This document shows, in pieces, positions 17,202 to 28,348 of a stretch of DNA of 64,000 nt (its first letter is position 1; every line of letters begins with the position of its first letter). Source of the stretch: Pseudomonas asuensis (GTDB lineage Bacteria > Pseudomonadota > Gammaproteobacteria > Pseudomonadales > Pseudomonadaceae); NCBI RefSeq assembly GCF_014646755.1, contig NZ_BMNW01000008.1:62001-126000 (forward strand), given 5' to 3'. The notes below the pieces were generated by a model, which searched no databases, was not told where the DNA came from, and was given only the letters and a program-made list of their open reading frames with translations. A program made the translations under genes and the position numbers.

Positions 17202-18176
17202 TCAGGCCGGTTGCGCCTGACGAGCGCTACCACACGCATTGCGACGACTTAATTCGCGTAGCTCCTCTTCCTCGACCTCGAGAATACCGGGCAGCCTTTC
17301 ACGCAGGAACGCCACAAACGTCTTGATTTTGGCGTCCAGGTACTGGCGAGAGGGATACAGCGCATATACGTTTAATTGTTGCAGTTGATACTGCGGCAGC
17401 ACGCGTACCAATGACCCGTCACGCAACCCTTCAATGGCCGAGTAGATCGGCAGGATACCAATACCCAAACCGGCCTGAATGGCCTGAGTCATGGCATCCC
17501 CGACGTTGACCTGAAAGGAGGTAGTGCTGATGGTGACCATCTCTTGGCCGTTGGGACCATCGAATACCCATTTCTCAAGAGGAACAACCGGGCTTACCAG
17601 GCGCATGCAGTCATGCTGGGTCAGCTCAGCAGGACTGCGAGGCAGCCCACGGGCCTCTGCGTACGCTGGGGAAGCACAAAGAATGCTGTAGGTATGGCCA
17701 ATATTTTGCGAAACAAACCCGGAATCGGGTAGCTCTGTGGCAACAACAATTGCTACGTCATAGCCCTCATCAAGCAGATCCGGCATCCGGTTGGCCATGG
17801 TGAGATCAAAATTCACTTCCGGGAACTGCTGACGATAGCCTGCAATCGCCTTGATCATATAATGCTGGCCGATTCCCGTCATGGAGTGGATGCGCAGCTT
17901 GCCGGCTGGCCGTGCGTGGGCGTCGCTGGCCTCGGCTTCGGCCTCTTCGACATACGCCAGGATCTGCTCGCAGCGCAGCAGATAACGCTGCCCCGCCTCG
18001 GTCAGGGCGATACGGCGGGTGGTTCGATGGAGCAGACGAGTCCGCAAATGAGCTTCCAGGCTGGCAACGGCTCGGGAAACATGCGCGGTGGTAGTGCTCA
18101 GCACCTGCGCCGCACTGGTAAAGCTGCCGCTTTCAGCAACACAGGCGAAAACGCGCATATTGTGCAATGTGTCCAT
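17202..18176 (-). CDS. LysR-type regulator divergent from Aae-like efflux operon
   Basis: This 324-residue LysR protein has an N-terminal HTH (SFTSAAQVLSTTTAHVSRAVASLE, roughly residues 18-41) and a substrate domain of the group that includes AaeR and DmlR-type regulators. The start at 18176 gives the usual MDTLHNMRVF opening, with GAGGGG close upstream; a start 12 bases earlier is possible. Its position, divergent from the outer-membrane factor, FUSC and HlyD genes, matches aaeR-aaeXAB and suggests it activates efflux in response to aromatic acids or weak acids. Confidence 0.85.
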   Translation of the reverse strand: MDTLHNMRVFACVAESGSFTSAAQVLSTTTAHVSRAVASLEAHLRTRLLHRTTRRIALTEAGQRYLLRCEQILAYVEEAEAEASDAHARPAGKLRIHSMTGIGQHYMIKAIAGYRQQFPEVNFDLTMANRMPDLLDEGYDVAIVVATELPDSGFVSQNIGHTYSILCASPAYAEARGLPRSPAELTQHDCMRLVSPVVPLEKWVFDGPNGQEMVTISTTSFQVNVGDAMTQAIQAGLGIGILPIYSAIEGLRDGSLVRVLPQYQLQQLNVYALYPSRQYLDAKIKTFVAFLRERLPGILEVEEEELRELSRRNACGSARQAQPA

Positions 18177-18239
18177 GATGCCCCTCATTAGTTAGCGAAC
18201 AAATTTTGCCACGAACACAAGAGGGTCATTATTACAAAA

Positions 18240-18258
18240 TGTGAGATAAACCTTCACA
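18240..18258. promoter_or_regulatory. Small dyad in the LysR/efflux intergenic region
   Basis: TGTGA-N9-TCACA lies between the divergent LysR gene and the efflux operon. It could be a regulator site, but the arms are short and several such dyads are expected by chance. Confidence 0.25.
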
Positions 18259-18345
18259 AACCGACCGGCTTATCTCCAGACAAGGGGTTTCCTAGAATTT
18301 ACGTAGGTTTGAGCGACTCTCCCCTCGAATATCTGGACGCCTTTT

Positions 18346-19848
18346 GTGTCATTCCCCCGTACGAATTCGCTGCTTGGCATAAGCTTTCTTGTTCTGACTT
18401 CAACAATCTCTGGCTGTATCAGCACTCACGGTATTGCGCCGGAGGCTCAACAGCTCGACGCTAATGCATTGGCTACTGACGACGCCATTCGTGCCGCCAC
18501 GCTTGATGCCCAGTGGCCGGCCAGCCAATGGTGGCGCGCTTATCGTGATCCGCAGCTGGATCGGTGGATTGCCGAAGCCCTGACCAGCAACCCGTCACTG
18601 GCAGCCGCCGCTGCGCGCGTACGCTCTGCCAAAGCCATGGCCGGGCTGGTGGAATCTGCCGAGGCGCCCCACGTGAACGGCAGTGTCGACCTTCGGCGCT
18701 ATACCTGGCCTACAGATAACTTCTACGGCCCTGGCGAGCTGGCTGACCAGACGACCTGGAACAACACCGCCTCACTGGGGTTCAGCTACAAGCTCGATTT
18801 ATGGGGACGCGAGCACGACGACAGCGAACGTGCTCTGGATCGCGCTCATCAGGCGGCTGCCGAAGAGCGTGTAACAGTGCTCGAACTGACGACCAACATC
18901 GTGCGGACCTATATCCAGCTATCGTTGCAATATGCGCAACGAGATGTGGCCCACGCGACCCTAGAGCAGCAGGAGCAGATCGCCAAACTGGCGAAACGTC
19001 AGCTGGAAGGCGGCATTGGTACTCAGTTCGAGGTGAGTCAGGCCGAAGCATTGTTGCCAGAAACGCATCGACAGATCGAAGCTCTGGACGAGGCCATTGC
19101 GCTTTCCCGCAACCAGTTGGCTGCCTTAGCCGGTAAAGGTCCTGGCGACGCCGCCTCCCTGACGCGCCCGCAGCTGCAACTGGGCGCCATGCCAACCCTG
19201 CCCTCCCGCTTGCCACTAGAGCTGGTGGGTCATCGCCCCGACGTGGTTGCCAGCCGTTGGCAGGTTGCCATGAATGCCAAGGGTGTCGATGTTGCCCGTG
19301 CCGACTTCTACCCCAATATTGATCTGATGGCGAGTATTGGTCAGTCGATGACCATGGGCACCTTCAAGGAATTGTTCACGGCCAAAAAGACGGGTTACTC
19401 CTTTGGACCGGCTATCTCGCTGCCCATCTTCGATGGCGGTGAGCGCCGTTCCCAGCTAGGTATTGCCTCGGCAGGTTATGACGCTGCGGTTGCGCATTAC
19501 AACCAGACCATCCTCGAGGCGCTGAAGGACATCTCCGACAACTTGATCCGCCTCGATTCAGCCAACAAGCAGGCCGACATGGCCCACGAATCCGTAGAAG
19601 CGGCGCAGCGTACCTACGACATTGCCCGCAAGGCCTTCGAACGTGGCCTGACCGATTATCTGCATGTACTGGATGCGCAGACCCGCCTGTTTGCCCAGCA
19701 GCGTGTGGAACAGCAGGTTCAGGCCATGCGCCTGAGCGCTCAAGCCGGTCTGATTACCGCTCTGGGTGGCGGAGCCATTGCCCCTGAAGACGGCCCGGAA
19801 GAGAAGGACCTGAAACCGGCACGTGTCGAAATCGCTAAAAAGCCTTAA
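18346..19848 (+). CDS. Outer-membrane efflux lipoprotein (OprM/NodT-type)
   Basis: This 500-residue outer-membrane factor starts with a lipoprotein signal ending in the lipobox TISGC (Cys at about residue 24). It contains the repeated TolC-type coiled-coil regions (for example QEQIAKLAKRQLEGGIGTQFEVSQAEA and the C-terminal YDIARKAFERGLTDYLHVLDAQ). It would form the trimeric exit duct for the pump encoded by the next three genes. The start is GTG. Confidence 0.9.
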   Translation: MSFPRTNSLLGISFLVLTSTISGCISTHGIAPEAQQLDANALATDDAIRAATLDAQWPASQWWRAYRDPQLDRWIAEALTSNPSLAAAAARVRSAKAMAGLVESAEAPHVNGSVDLRRYTWPTDNFYGPGELADQTTWNNTASLGFSYKLDLWGREHDDSERALDRAHQAAAEERVTVLELTTNIVRTYIQLSLQYAQRDVAHATLEQQEQIAKLAKRQLEGGIGTQFEVSQAEALLPETHRQIEALDEAIALSRNQLAALAGKGPGDAASLTRPQLQLGAMPTLPSRLPLELVGHRPDVVASRWQVAMNAKGVDVARADFYPNIDLMASIGQSMTMGTFKELFTAKKTGYSFGPAISLPIFDGGERRSQLGIASAGYDAAVAHYNQTILEALKDISDNLIRLDSANKQADMAHESVEAAQRTYDIARKAFERGLTDYLHVLDAQTRLFAQQRVEQQVQAMRLSAQAGLITALGGGAIAPEDGPEEKDLKPARVEIAKKP

Positions 19849-19855
19849 GGCCCTT

Positions 19856-22048
19856 ATGAAAGCAGAAACGACTTCCACCCCATCCACCAGCGCGTTTCGC
19901 CAGGCACTCAACGCCTGGGCGAGAAGCGACGGTGTCATGTGGATCTACCTGTTCAAAGTCCTGATCGCAGCCGGCCTGACGCTCTGGCTCGCCATGCGTC
20001 TTCAGTTGCCGCATCCATCTTCAGCGGTCATCACCGTCTTCATCGTAATGCAGCCGCAGAGCGGGCAGGTGTTTGCCAAAAGCGTCTATCGGTTGCTGGG
20101 GACGGTAGCCGGCCTGATCGCCATGCTGGCGCTGGTCGCCCTGTTTGCCCAAGAACGAGTGCCGTTTCTGATCTGCATGGCGATCTGGATCGGCCTGTGT
20201 ACGGCAGGCGCCATGCGCTATCGCGACATGCGCAGCTACGGCTGCGTGCTGGCGGGCTATACCGCAGCGCTGATAGGCATTCCTGCGGTCATGAGCCCTG
20301 AAGGTGCTTTCATGTCGGCGGTCATGCGGGTGCTAGCGATTTCGCTCGCTATTATCTGCAGCGGTATCGTCTCGGCAGCCCTTTTTCCACAGACCACCGG
20401 CGCCGCCATGCGCAACGCCCTGTACAACCGCTTTGGTACCTTTGCCGGTTACGTGGCCGATGTGCTGCGTGGCAAGCTAGAGCGGCATGTCGTGGAAAGC
20501 GGTGGAGTGCGCTATGCCGCCGAGGCCGTCGGGCTTGAAAACATGCGCAGCGCCACAGCCTTTGAAGATCCGCACATGCGCATGCGCAGCGGTCGCCTCT
20601 CGCGTCTGAACAGTGAGTTCATGACCATGACGACCCGTCTGCACGCCCTGAGTCGATTACTCCTGCGGTTGCGCCAGCGCCAGGCTGACGTTGTACTGTC
20701 GGCATTCGACATGGCGCAGGCTGCATTTTTGGAGCTCCTGGACAGCGTGCGTGGTCAGCCGTTGACACCACCGGACGCGGCAGCGGTCGCTGAACGTCTC
20801 TCGGCCTTGAGCGACCACACCCGCGTACGTATTCGAGAAGCCCGTGCCTCGCTATTGGCCAACGCGCCCTCCGAAGAAGACCGGCTGGACTTCGAGACCG
20901 CTGCGGAGCTGCTCTTCCGCTTGGTGGACGACCTGCACAATTACGTCCAGACTCATGCCTCCCTGGCCGCTCCGCACCATGCGCGCGAACAATGGAAGGC
21001 GCACTTCGTAGCCAAGGCCAACGCGATGGCTTCGACCGTGGCAGGTGTACGAACTGCCCTCATGGTACTGCTGCTCAGCCTGTTCTGGATCATGACAGCC
21101 TGGCCTTATGGCGGGATGTTTGCGTCCAACGCAGCTGCCGTGGCCGCCCTCGCCTCGTCCAGTCCAATGCCCCACAAAACCGCCCAACAGATGGCCATCG
21201 GTGCATTTTTCGGCGTTACTGTGGGCTTTTTCATGAATTTCTTTGTATTCACTCAGCTGGATGGGTACTGGATGCTCATGTTCGCCCTGGCGCCCATCTT
21301 TATGCTGGGGAGTTTTGTGGCCCTACGTCCGGGTTACATGGGTTACGGGCTGGGTAGCATGGTCTTCTTCTGCTTTACCTCGATCCCAGATAACCCTCCG
21401 GTGTATGACCCGTCGAATTTTATCAACAACGGTGTTGCCGTACTGCTATCCATGGCCACTACCGCAGCGATTTCTTCGATCCTCTTGCCGCCTAACAGTG
21501 CTTGGCTCTGGCGGCGCCTGGAGCGTGACCTGCGCCGTCAGGTCGTTCGTGTAACAAGTGATCCGCTGCCAGGACTTTCCAGCCGGTTTGAAAGTGCTAC
21601 GCGTGACCTGCTTAATCAGGCCTACGGCTTGGCCAATGGACGCCCACAGGTTCAGAAAGAGTTACTAGGCTGGACCTTTACCGTTCAGGAGGTCGGTCAG
21701 GCCATTATCGAGCTACGCCAGGAGCAGGAACGTTTGCCCGTCGAGCCTCGATTTGCAGAAGACTCGCCCTGGCGTCAGTCGATCCGCGCCATGGGGCGTG
21801 CCCTGGCCCGCCTGTTCCTTAAGCCGAGCCAGAGCAACCTGCAGCGTGCCTTGGCGGCCGTCGATCAGGCTATCGCCTGCGTTGACGCACAGCGCGAGCC
21901 CTATAGCCAGCACTTTGATGAGTCACCGCTACGGCGCATTCAAAGCCACTTGCATTTCATCCGAACCTCCCTGCTCGACCCGCACGCGCCCCTGCCGCAG
22001 TACGTCGCTCCGAGCGAGCCCGCCACAGGAATCGCCCATGCCTCGTGA
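19856..22048 (+). CDS. FUSC family efflux pump (AaeB-like)
   Basis: This 730-residue inner-membrane protein has two clusters of hydrophobic segments (about residues 25-190 and 390-540) separated by a long soluble helical region, the FUSC/AaeB layout. The ATG at 19856 has AAGG 5 bases upstream and follows the outer-membrane factor stop by 7 bases. It is likely the energised component for export of aromatic carboxylic acids or fusaric-acid-like compounds. Its last bases overlap the DUF1656 gene. Confidence 0.9.
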   Translation: MKAETTSTPSTSAFRQALNAWARSDGVMWIYLFKVLIAAGLTLWLAMRLQLPHPSSAVITVFIVMQPQSGQVFAKSVYRLLGTVAGLIAMLALVALFAQERVPFLICMAIWIGLCTAGAMRYRDMRSYGCVLAGYTAALIGIPAVMSPEGAFMSAVMRVLAISLAIICSGIVSAALFPQTTGAAMRNALYNRFGTFAGYVADVLRGKLERHVVESGGVRYAAEAVGLENMRSATAFEDPHMRMRSGRLSRLNSEFMTMTTRLHALSRLLLRLRQRQADVVLSAFDMAQAAFLELLDSVRGQPLTPPDAAAVAERLSALSDHTRVRIREARASLLANAPSEEDRLDFETAAELLFRLVDDLHNYVQTHASLAAPHHAREQWKAHFVAKANAMASTVAGVRTALMVLLLSLFWIMTAWPYGGMFASNAAAVAALASSSPMPHKTAQQMAIGAFFGVTVGFFMNFFVFTQLDGYWMLMFALAPIFMLGSFVALRPGYMGYGLGSMVFFCFTSIPDNPPVYDPSNFINNGVAVLLSMATTAAISSILLPPNSAWLWRRLERDLRRQVVRVTSDPLPGLSSRFESATRDLLNQAYGLANGRPQVQKELLGWTFTVQEVGQAIIELRQEQERLPVEPRFAEDSPWRQSIRAMGRALARLFLKPSQSNLQRALAAVDQAIACVDAQREPYSQHFDESPLRRIQSHLHFIRTSLLDPHAPLPQYVAPSEPATGIAHAS

Positions 22049-22238
22049 GATCGCTTTCCACGGTGTGTATCTGCCCACCGTTACCGTGCTGTTCATTGTT
22101 GGCCTGCTGGTGATGTGGGTCGTAGATCGCCTGTTCGCCAGCATAGGTCTTTATCGCTTTACCTGGCACCCCTCCCTGTTCCGCCTGAGCCTGTTCGCCT
22201 GCATCTATGGCGTTATGGCCCTGACTGTCTATCGTTGA
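22038..22238 (+). CDS. DUF1656 small membrane protein (AaeX-like)
   Basis: This 66-residue protein (MPREIAFHGVYLPTV...) has two transmembrane helices and the conserved motif FHGVYLP. It starts inside the 3' end of the FUSC gene (11-base overlap), so it is translationally coupled. DUF1656 proteins accompany FUSC and HlyD proteins in Aae-type pumps. Confidence 0.92.
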   Translation: MPREIAFHGVYLPTVTVLFIVGLLVMWVVDRLFASIGLYRFTWHPSLFRLSLFACIYGVMALTVYR

Positions 22239-22250
22239 GAGCCCTGTTAC

Positions 22251-23150
22251 ATGACCTTGAAGAACCTTTTTAGCGTATTGGCGACCCTGATCGTCGTGGT
22301 AGCCGCACTGGTGATAGGCCGGCTGCTCTGGGTGCATTACATGAACGATCCGTGGACGCGGGACGGACGCGTGCGCGCCGATGTCATCAACATCGCACCG
22401 GATGTGTCGGGCCTTGTGGTCAACGTGCCGGTGCATGACAACCAGTTGGTCAAGAAAGGCGACCTGCTCTTGCAGATTGATCCGTCTCATTACGAAATTG
22501 CCGTGCATCAAGCCGAAGCCCTGGTCGCTTCGCGCAAGGCAACGCTGGACATGCGCCTGCAAAACGCCAAGCGCCGTGCTGATATAGACAGCCTGGTCGT
22601 TTCCAAGGAGAGCCGTGAAGACGCCAGCAGCATTGCGGCTTCAGCCGAGGCAGACTACAAGCAGGCCCAGGCCCAGCTTGAAGCGGCACGCCTGAACCTG
22701 TCCCGCACCCGCGTGGTGGCCCCGGTGGATGGTTATGTCACCAACCTCCTGGTCTATCGTGGCGACTATGCCTCAGCCGGCGCGCCCAAGCTTGCAATCA
22801 TCGACAAGAACTCTTACTGGATTTATGGCTACTTTGAAGAGACCAAGCTGCCCCACGTGAAGGTGGGTGCACCCGCCGAGATGCGCATGATGAGCGGCAT
22901 GGTGCTCAAGGGCCACGTAGAAAGCATTGCCCGAGGCATCTACGACCGGGATAACCCCCAGAGCCGGGAACTGATCGCCGATGTGAATCCGGTGTTCAAC
23001 TGGGTTCGCCTGGCGCAACGAATTCCGGTGCGCATCGCTATAGACGAAGTGCCCGAGGGGATGGAGCTGTCGGCAGGCACCACCTGCACGGTCGTGTTGG
23101 ATGACGGCACCGGTCATGATCACCACAACTGGCTGGGCTTTGCCGACTGA
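22251..23150 (+). CDS. HlyD/AaeA-type membrane fusion protein
   Basis: This 299-residue periplasmic adaptor is anchored by an N-terminal helix (LFSVLATLIVVVAALVIG). The lipoyl halves are VRADVINIAPDVSGLVVNVPVHDNQLVKKGDLL and RTRVVAPVDGYVTNLLV, separated by a hairpin of about 80 residues. It links the FUSC pump to the outer-membrane lipoprotein. It follows the DUF1656 gene by 12 bases and closes the operon. Confidence 0.93.
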   Translation: MTLKNLFSVLATLIVVVAALVIGRLLWVHYMNDPWTRDGRVRADVINIAPDVSGLVVNVPVHDNQLVKKGDLLLQIDPSHYEIAVHQAEALVASRKATLDMRLQNAKRRADIDSLVVSKESREDASSIAASAEADYKQAQAQLEAARLNLSRTRVVAPVDGYVTNLLVYRGDYASAGAPKLAIIDKNSYWIYGYFEETKLPHVKVGAPAEMRMMSGMVLKGHVESIARGIYDRDNPQSRELIADVNPVFNWVRLAQRIPVRIAIDEVPEGMELSAGTTCTVVLDDGTGHDHHNWLGFAD

Positions 23151-23259
23151 TCCTGGTACGAGCCCTCTGCGTAATGCACTCCATAGAGTGATACTTTCGA
23201 CTCGCACCGGCTGAACGTGCATACCCGAGTCGGTGTGCGTTACCGATCAGCCAATAAAA

Positions 23260-23287
23260 AGGGGCTGCGCCTAACGACGCAGCCCCT
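23260..23287 (-). terminator. Bidirectional terminator between HlyD and acyl-CoA dehydrogenase genes
   Basis: A perfect 10-bp stem AGGGGCTGCG / CGCAGCCCCT is flanked by AATAAAAA on the left. Read on the minus strand this gives a TTTTTATT tail. It serves the convergent genes on both sides. Confidence 0.9.
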
Positions 23288-23309
23288 CTATTTGCTTTAG
23301 CCCGATTAA

Positions 23310-25115
23310 TCAATAGCCCAGCGCAAAGTCCTCTTCTGCTACGTCCATCAGGCTGCCAGCCCCTGCCAGCATTGCTTCGACGTGCATGCGGGTGCGCGGC
23401 AGAATGCGCTGATAGTAGAAACGTGCCGTTTGCAGCTTGGCCTTGTAGAAGGCTGTCTCGTCAGTACCTGCGGCCAGCTTCTCTGCGGCTACGCGTGCCA
23501 TGTCGGCCCAGAAATAGGCCAGGCAGGCATAGCCAGAGTACATTAGGTAGTCCACTGCGGCAGCGCCTACTTCCTCACGGTCCTTTATGGCAGCCATGCC
23601 GACTTTCAGTGTGATTTCGCCCCATTCCTTGTTCAGCTTGGCCAGTGGCTCGATGAACTCCTTGAGCTCAGCATTGCCTTCCTGCGCCTGGCAGAACTTG
23701 TGAACGATCTTGGTAAATCCCTTGAGCGACTCACCCTGAGTCATCAGTACCTTACGGCCCAACAGGTCAATGGCCTGAATACCGGTAGTACCTTCGTACA
23801 TCATGGCAATACGGCTATCACGCAGGTTCTGCTCCATGCCCCATTCGGAAATGTAGCCGTGACCGCCATAGATCTGCATGCCATGGCTAGCGGCTTCGAA
23901 GCCCACCTCAGTCATGAAGGCTTTGGCAATCGGCGTGACGAAAGCCAGCAGCGCATCGGCCTTCTTCCTCTCCTCTTCGTCCTGGCTGTAACGGGTCACA
24001 TCCACCAGCTTGGCAGCGAAGTAGATCATGGCACGGTTGCCTTCAGCGAAGGCCTTCATCGTCAGCAGCATGCGGCGGACGTCTGGGTGAACAATGATCG
24101 GATCAGCGGCCTTTTCAGGCGCCTTTGGCCCGGTCAGGGAACGCATCTGCAGGCGCTCACGGGCATAACGAATACCACCCTGGAATGCGATCTCCGCATG
24201 GGCCAGACCTTGCAAGGCCGTCCCCACCCGCGCCGTGTTCATAAAGGTGAACATGCAGTTCAGGCCTTTGTTTGGCGGGCCGATCAGGAAGCCTTTCGCA
24301 CCATCGAAGTTCATCACGCACGTGGCATTACCGTGGATGCCCATCTTGTGCTCGATGGAGCCGCAGGTCACACCGTTGCGCTCGCCTACGCCACCTTCGG
24401 CGTTTGGCAGGAACTTGGGCACGATAAACAGTGAAATACCCTTCGTACCTGCAGGTGCGTCAGGCAGGCGAGCCAACACGATATGCACGATGTTGTCGGT
24501 CAGGTCATGCTCACCGGCCGAAATAAAGATCTTGGTTCCGCTGATCGCGTAGCTGCCGTCAGCCTGCGGCTCGGCACGGGTACGCAGCATGCCCAGGTCA
24601 GAGCCGCAATGAGGCTCGGTCAGGCACATGGTGCCCGTCCATTCGCCAGAAACCAGCTTGGTTAGATAGATATGCTTCTGCTCATCGGTGCCGTGGCTTT
24701 CAATGGTGTTCATTGCGCCGTGGGACAGCCCCGGATACATGCCCCAGGACCAGTTGGCCTGGCCAATCATTTCCGACAGGGCAATACCCAGCGACTCAGG
24801 CAAGCCTTGACCACCATGAGCGGGGTCATGCGGCAGACTTGGCCAGCCACCTTCCACGAACTGCTGATAGGCCTGCTTGAAGCCGGTAGGCGTCTTCACG
24901 CCCGACTCGCTCCATACGCAGCCTTCCTTGTCACCGACACGGTTCAGCGGCGACAGGACCTGCTCGCAGAACTTGGCGCCTTCCTCAAGAATGGCGGAAA
25001 CCATATCAGGGGTAGCATCCTGGCAGCCGGGCAAGCTCTGATAATGCGCGTCGTACCCCAGCAGTTCATCACGGACAAAGCGGATATCACGCAAGGGAGC
25101 CTTGTAGTCAGGCAT
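23310..25115 (-). CDS. Acyl-CoA dehydrogenase, large DmdC/FadE-like type
   Basis: This 601-residue protein has the full acyl-CoA dehydrogenase fold plus the extra C-terminal domain typical of the ~600-residue class (PF12806-like). It has substrate and FAD motifs [13 protein letters not shown] and [12 protein letters not shown], and the catalytic Glu in [14 protein letters not shown]. It would dehydrogenate a fatty or short methylated acyl-CoA to the enoyl-CoA and pass electrons to ETF. The relatives include 3-methylmercaptopropionyl-CoA dehydrogenases, but the chain length used cannot be told. It stands alone. Confidence 0.9.
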   Translation of the reverse strand: MPDYKAPLRDIRFVRDELLGYDAHYQSLPGCQDATPDMVSAILEEGAKFCEQVLSPLNRVGDKEGCVWSESGVKTPTGFKQAYQQFVEGGWPSLPHDPAHGGQGLPESLGIALSEMIGQANWSWGMYPGLSHGAMNTIESHGTDEQKHIYLTKLVSGEWTGTMCLTEPHCGSDLGMLRTRAEPQADGSYAISGTKIFISAGEHDLTDNIVHIVLARLPDAPAGTKGISLFIVPKFLPNAEGGVGERNGVTCGSIEHKMGIHGNATCVMNFDGAKGFLIGPPNKGLNCMFTFMNTARVGTALQGLAHAEIAFQGGIRYARERLQMRSLTGPKAPEKAADPIIVHPDVRRMLLTMKAFAEGNRAMIYFAAKLVDVTRYSQDEEERKKADALLAFVTPIAKAFMTEVGFEAASHGMQIYGGHGYISEWGMEQNLRDSRIAMMYEGTTGIQAIDLLGRKVLMTQGESLKGFTKIVHKFCQAQEGNAELKEFIEPLAKLNKEWGEITLKVGMAAIKDREEVGAAAVDYLMYSGYACLAYFWADMARVAAEKLAAGTDETAFYKAKLQTARFYYQRILPRTRMHVEAMLAGAGSLMDVAEEDFALGY

Positions 25116-25251
25116 GACTGTTACCTCTGGAATGCATTTTTATGGAAAGGCGCCGCAGGAATGTCCTGACCGACGTTAAACAGTTGTTTGAAACTTATGT
25201 TTTCCTCTGGAGCCTGTCAAGCGTGTCTGACCACAGGCGACACTTGGATAC

Positions 25252-25286
25252 AAAAACGCCGCGAGTGGTTACCCACACGCGGCGTT
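25252..25286 (-). terminator. Intrinsic terminator after the 94-residue orphan gene
   Basis: A stem AACGCCGCG / CGCGGCGTT is extended inside by GTGG/CCAC and is followed on the minus strand by a T-run. It lies 40 bases beyond the small gene's stop. Confidence 0.85.
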
Positions 25287-25324
25287 AGTATCATCGTAGC
25301 CAGCTCTCTTATAAGAGCCAGAAT

Positions 25325-25609
25325 TCATGCATACGTATCGATAAGACTTCCCAGCGTTGCACTGGCTGCCTGGATAACACGAGAACCTGCCAAGGCCTCG
25401 CGCTTACCCGCTTGCAGCTCGACCAGTTGCGAGGCTTTATCCGCCTGGTTCTGAGAAACGCCATCGACGCTGCGAACCTGATCGACACGTTTCTGTGCGT
25501 CATTTGGCAGACTACCCGCCGCAATGGCTGCGCCAGCCTGATCAACACGGGACTGGCCTGCCTGATAGGCCGCCACTCCATAACTTAAACTGTTTCCGGA
25601 AATATTCAT
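25325..25609 (-). CDS. Small hypothetical protein (94 aa)
   Basis: The protein MNISGNSLSYGVAAYQAGQ... is hydrophilic and Ala/Gln/Val-rich. It has no signal or membrane segment and looks largely helical. The opening resembles the N-terminal helix of flagellar rod and hook proteins, and similar small proteins are found in pseudomonads; no function is known to me. AAAGGGAGCGC lies upstream of the ATG and a strong terminator follows, so it is a real single-gene unit. Confidence 0.75.
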   Translation of the reverse strand: MNISGNSLSYGVAAYQAGQSRVDQAGAAIAAGSLPNDAQKRVDQVRSVDGVSQNQADKASQLVELQAGKREALAGSRVIQAASATLGSLIDTYA

Positions 25610-25736
25610 AAAGCGCTCCCTTTAACTGCTTGAGGCGTCTCGTCATTGAAGCAGATTCCGGTCTTGAACCCTATGACTAAAACGTCATGCTTGCCGCTTC
25701 GCTTAGCGCTAGTTCGAATAACCAGAAATCGGTATG

Positions 25737-26504
25737 TCAACCGGGCAATGCGTTCTTGTTAATTTTGCGCGCCCGCCTTTGATTGGCACCGAGAAAAAGT
25801 TTGGACATCCAATGATGGCTGTGTGGATCACCATAGTGCAGCAGAACCGTTGCGCGTAGCGCATTGGGGTCACAAGGCTCGTTGGCGTGTATGCTTCTAT
25901 ACCCCCAAAAGATATAAATATTGCCAGGAACAAGTTTTAACCTGACCGGCTTTAAAACTTTTCGCCTGATTAACAACGCAACAAACTTCTGACTAAGCGG
26001 GTTCTGAACAAGTACCTTTTCAATAATATTGATTGTCACACTTTTACGAATACGGCGCGTATTAGGAAACATAATAAAATCGCCACATTGATCTTTATCA
26101 TTCGGAATAAAGACCGGCACAAGCGCAGTTAATGCAGTGGCGTCATAATGGAAGTAATTGGATTCTTTAAGACCGGTTCGCCCTTGCAGGCAACGTACGG
26201 CTGGGAAGATGTCCTCATCCTCAGGAACACTTCTGCCCAGGCCAGCCGCCTGGATGCCTGCCAGCATCTGCTTGAACCTTACTGAGGTACTAAGCGCCTC
26301 GAAAAGGCTGCCAGTTACAGACTTTATGCCATGTAGCGCAAAATATTCGGAGTTATGCTTATTCGTTTCTTTTAGAACATATTCACGAGCACTCTCAAGT
26401 TGCTCCGCCGAAAGAAAGTGCTCAATAACGGCATACCCTTGCCTCTCGATGTCAGACGCCAGTCGAAAGACATCTTGAGCATCAACACTCTTAAAGACAG
26501 GCAT
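25737..26504 (-). CDS. Phytanoyl-CoA dioxygenase-like Fe(II)/2-oxoglutarate oxygenase
   Basis: This 255-residue protein fits the PhyH-like double-stranded beta-helix. An HxD pair (His119, Asp121 in FHYDATALTALVPVF) and a distal His206 in SIHANEP can bind iron, and Arg217 is placed to hold 2-oxoglutarate. The residues DQCGDFIMFPNTRR fit the core strands. It would hydroxylate an unknown small molecule or lipid. The gene is AT-richer than its neighbours and stands alone, which suggests transfer. Confidence 0.75.
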   Translation of the reverse strand: MPVFKSVDAQDVFRLASDIERQGYAVIEHFLSAEQLESAREYVLKETNKHNSEYFALHGIKSVTGSLFEALSTSVRFKQMLAGIQAAGLGRSVPEDEDIFPAVRCLQGRTGLKESNYFHYDATALTALVPVFIPNDKDQCGDFIMFPNTRRIRKSVTINIIEKVLVQNPLSQKFVALLIRRKVLKPVRLKLVPGNIYIFWGYRSIHANEPCDPNALRATVLLHYGDPHSHHWMSKLFLGANQRRARKINKNALPG

Positions 26505-26847
26505 ATAAAATCCTTTTCTATTCTTGATATTTTTATAAAGCTTGGGATTACAGCAAACACCTGAGCAGCAGGAGCAACACTATTCTTTATGCACACACTC
26601 ACGCGCCATGCCTCTTTAATCATTAAATGATTAAAGAGGCATAACGAAAACCGGAAAGCGCACTATAACTGCGAAGGGAGCATCCCCTTTGGGTGAGGCG
26701 GGAGGGGGATCAATCGCAAACCACTGGACTATATGCGAAGCCGAAAAAAGCTGCGCAAAATTAAAATAATCGCTGAAAAACTTTGTAATACATAACGTCT
26801 ATTTTGATATCAGATTGCCTTATCGAGGCAGTCTTTTTCAAGGTGCC
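26505..26847. other. AT-rich intergenic region with a 35-bp palindrome
   Basis: This 343-bp region lies between the oxygenase start and the bioD stop. It contains the perfect palindrome at 26608-26642 and runs of A and T consistent with an upstream promoter for the oxygenase gene. I see no gene in it. A modest hairpin near the bioD stop (GATATCAGATTGCC... region) is not convincing as a terminator. Confidence 0.6.
26608..26642. repeat. 35-bp near-complete palindrome (17-bp arms, 1-bp centre)
   Basis: The left arm ATGCCTCTTTAATCATT is followed by a single A and then its exact complement AATGATTAAAGAGGCAT. Perfect 17-bp arms with no loop favour a protein-binding or recombination site over an RNA terminator, although a transcript would also fold. 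It lies about 105 bases upstream of the oxygenase start. Confidence 0.9.
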
Positions 26848-28340
<1,493 letters not shown>

Positions 28341-28348
<8 letters not shown>

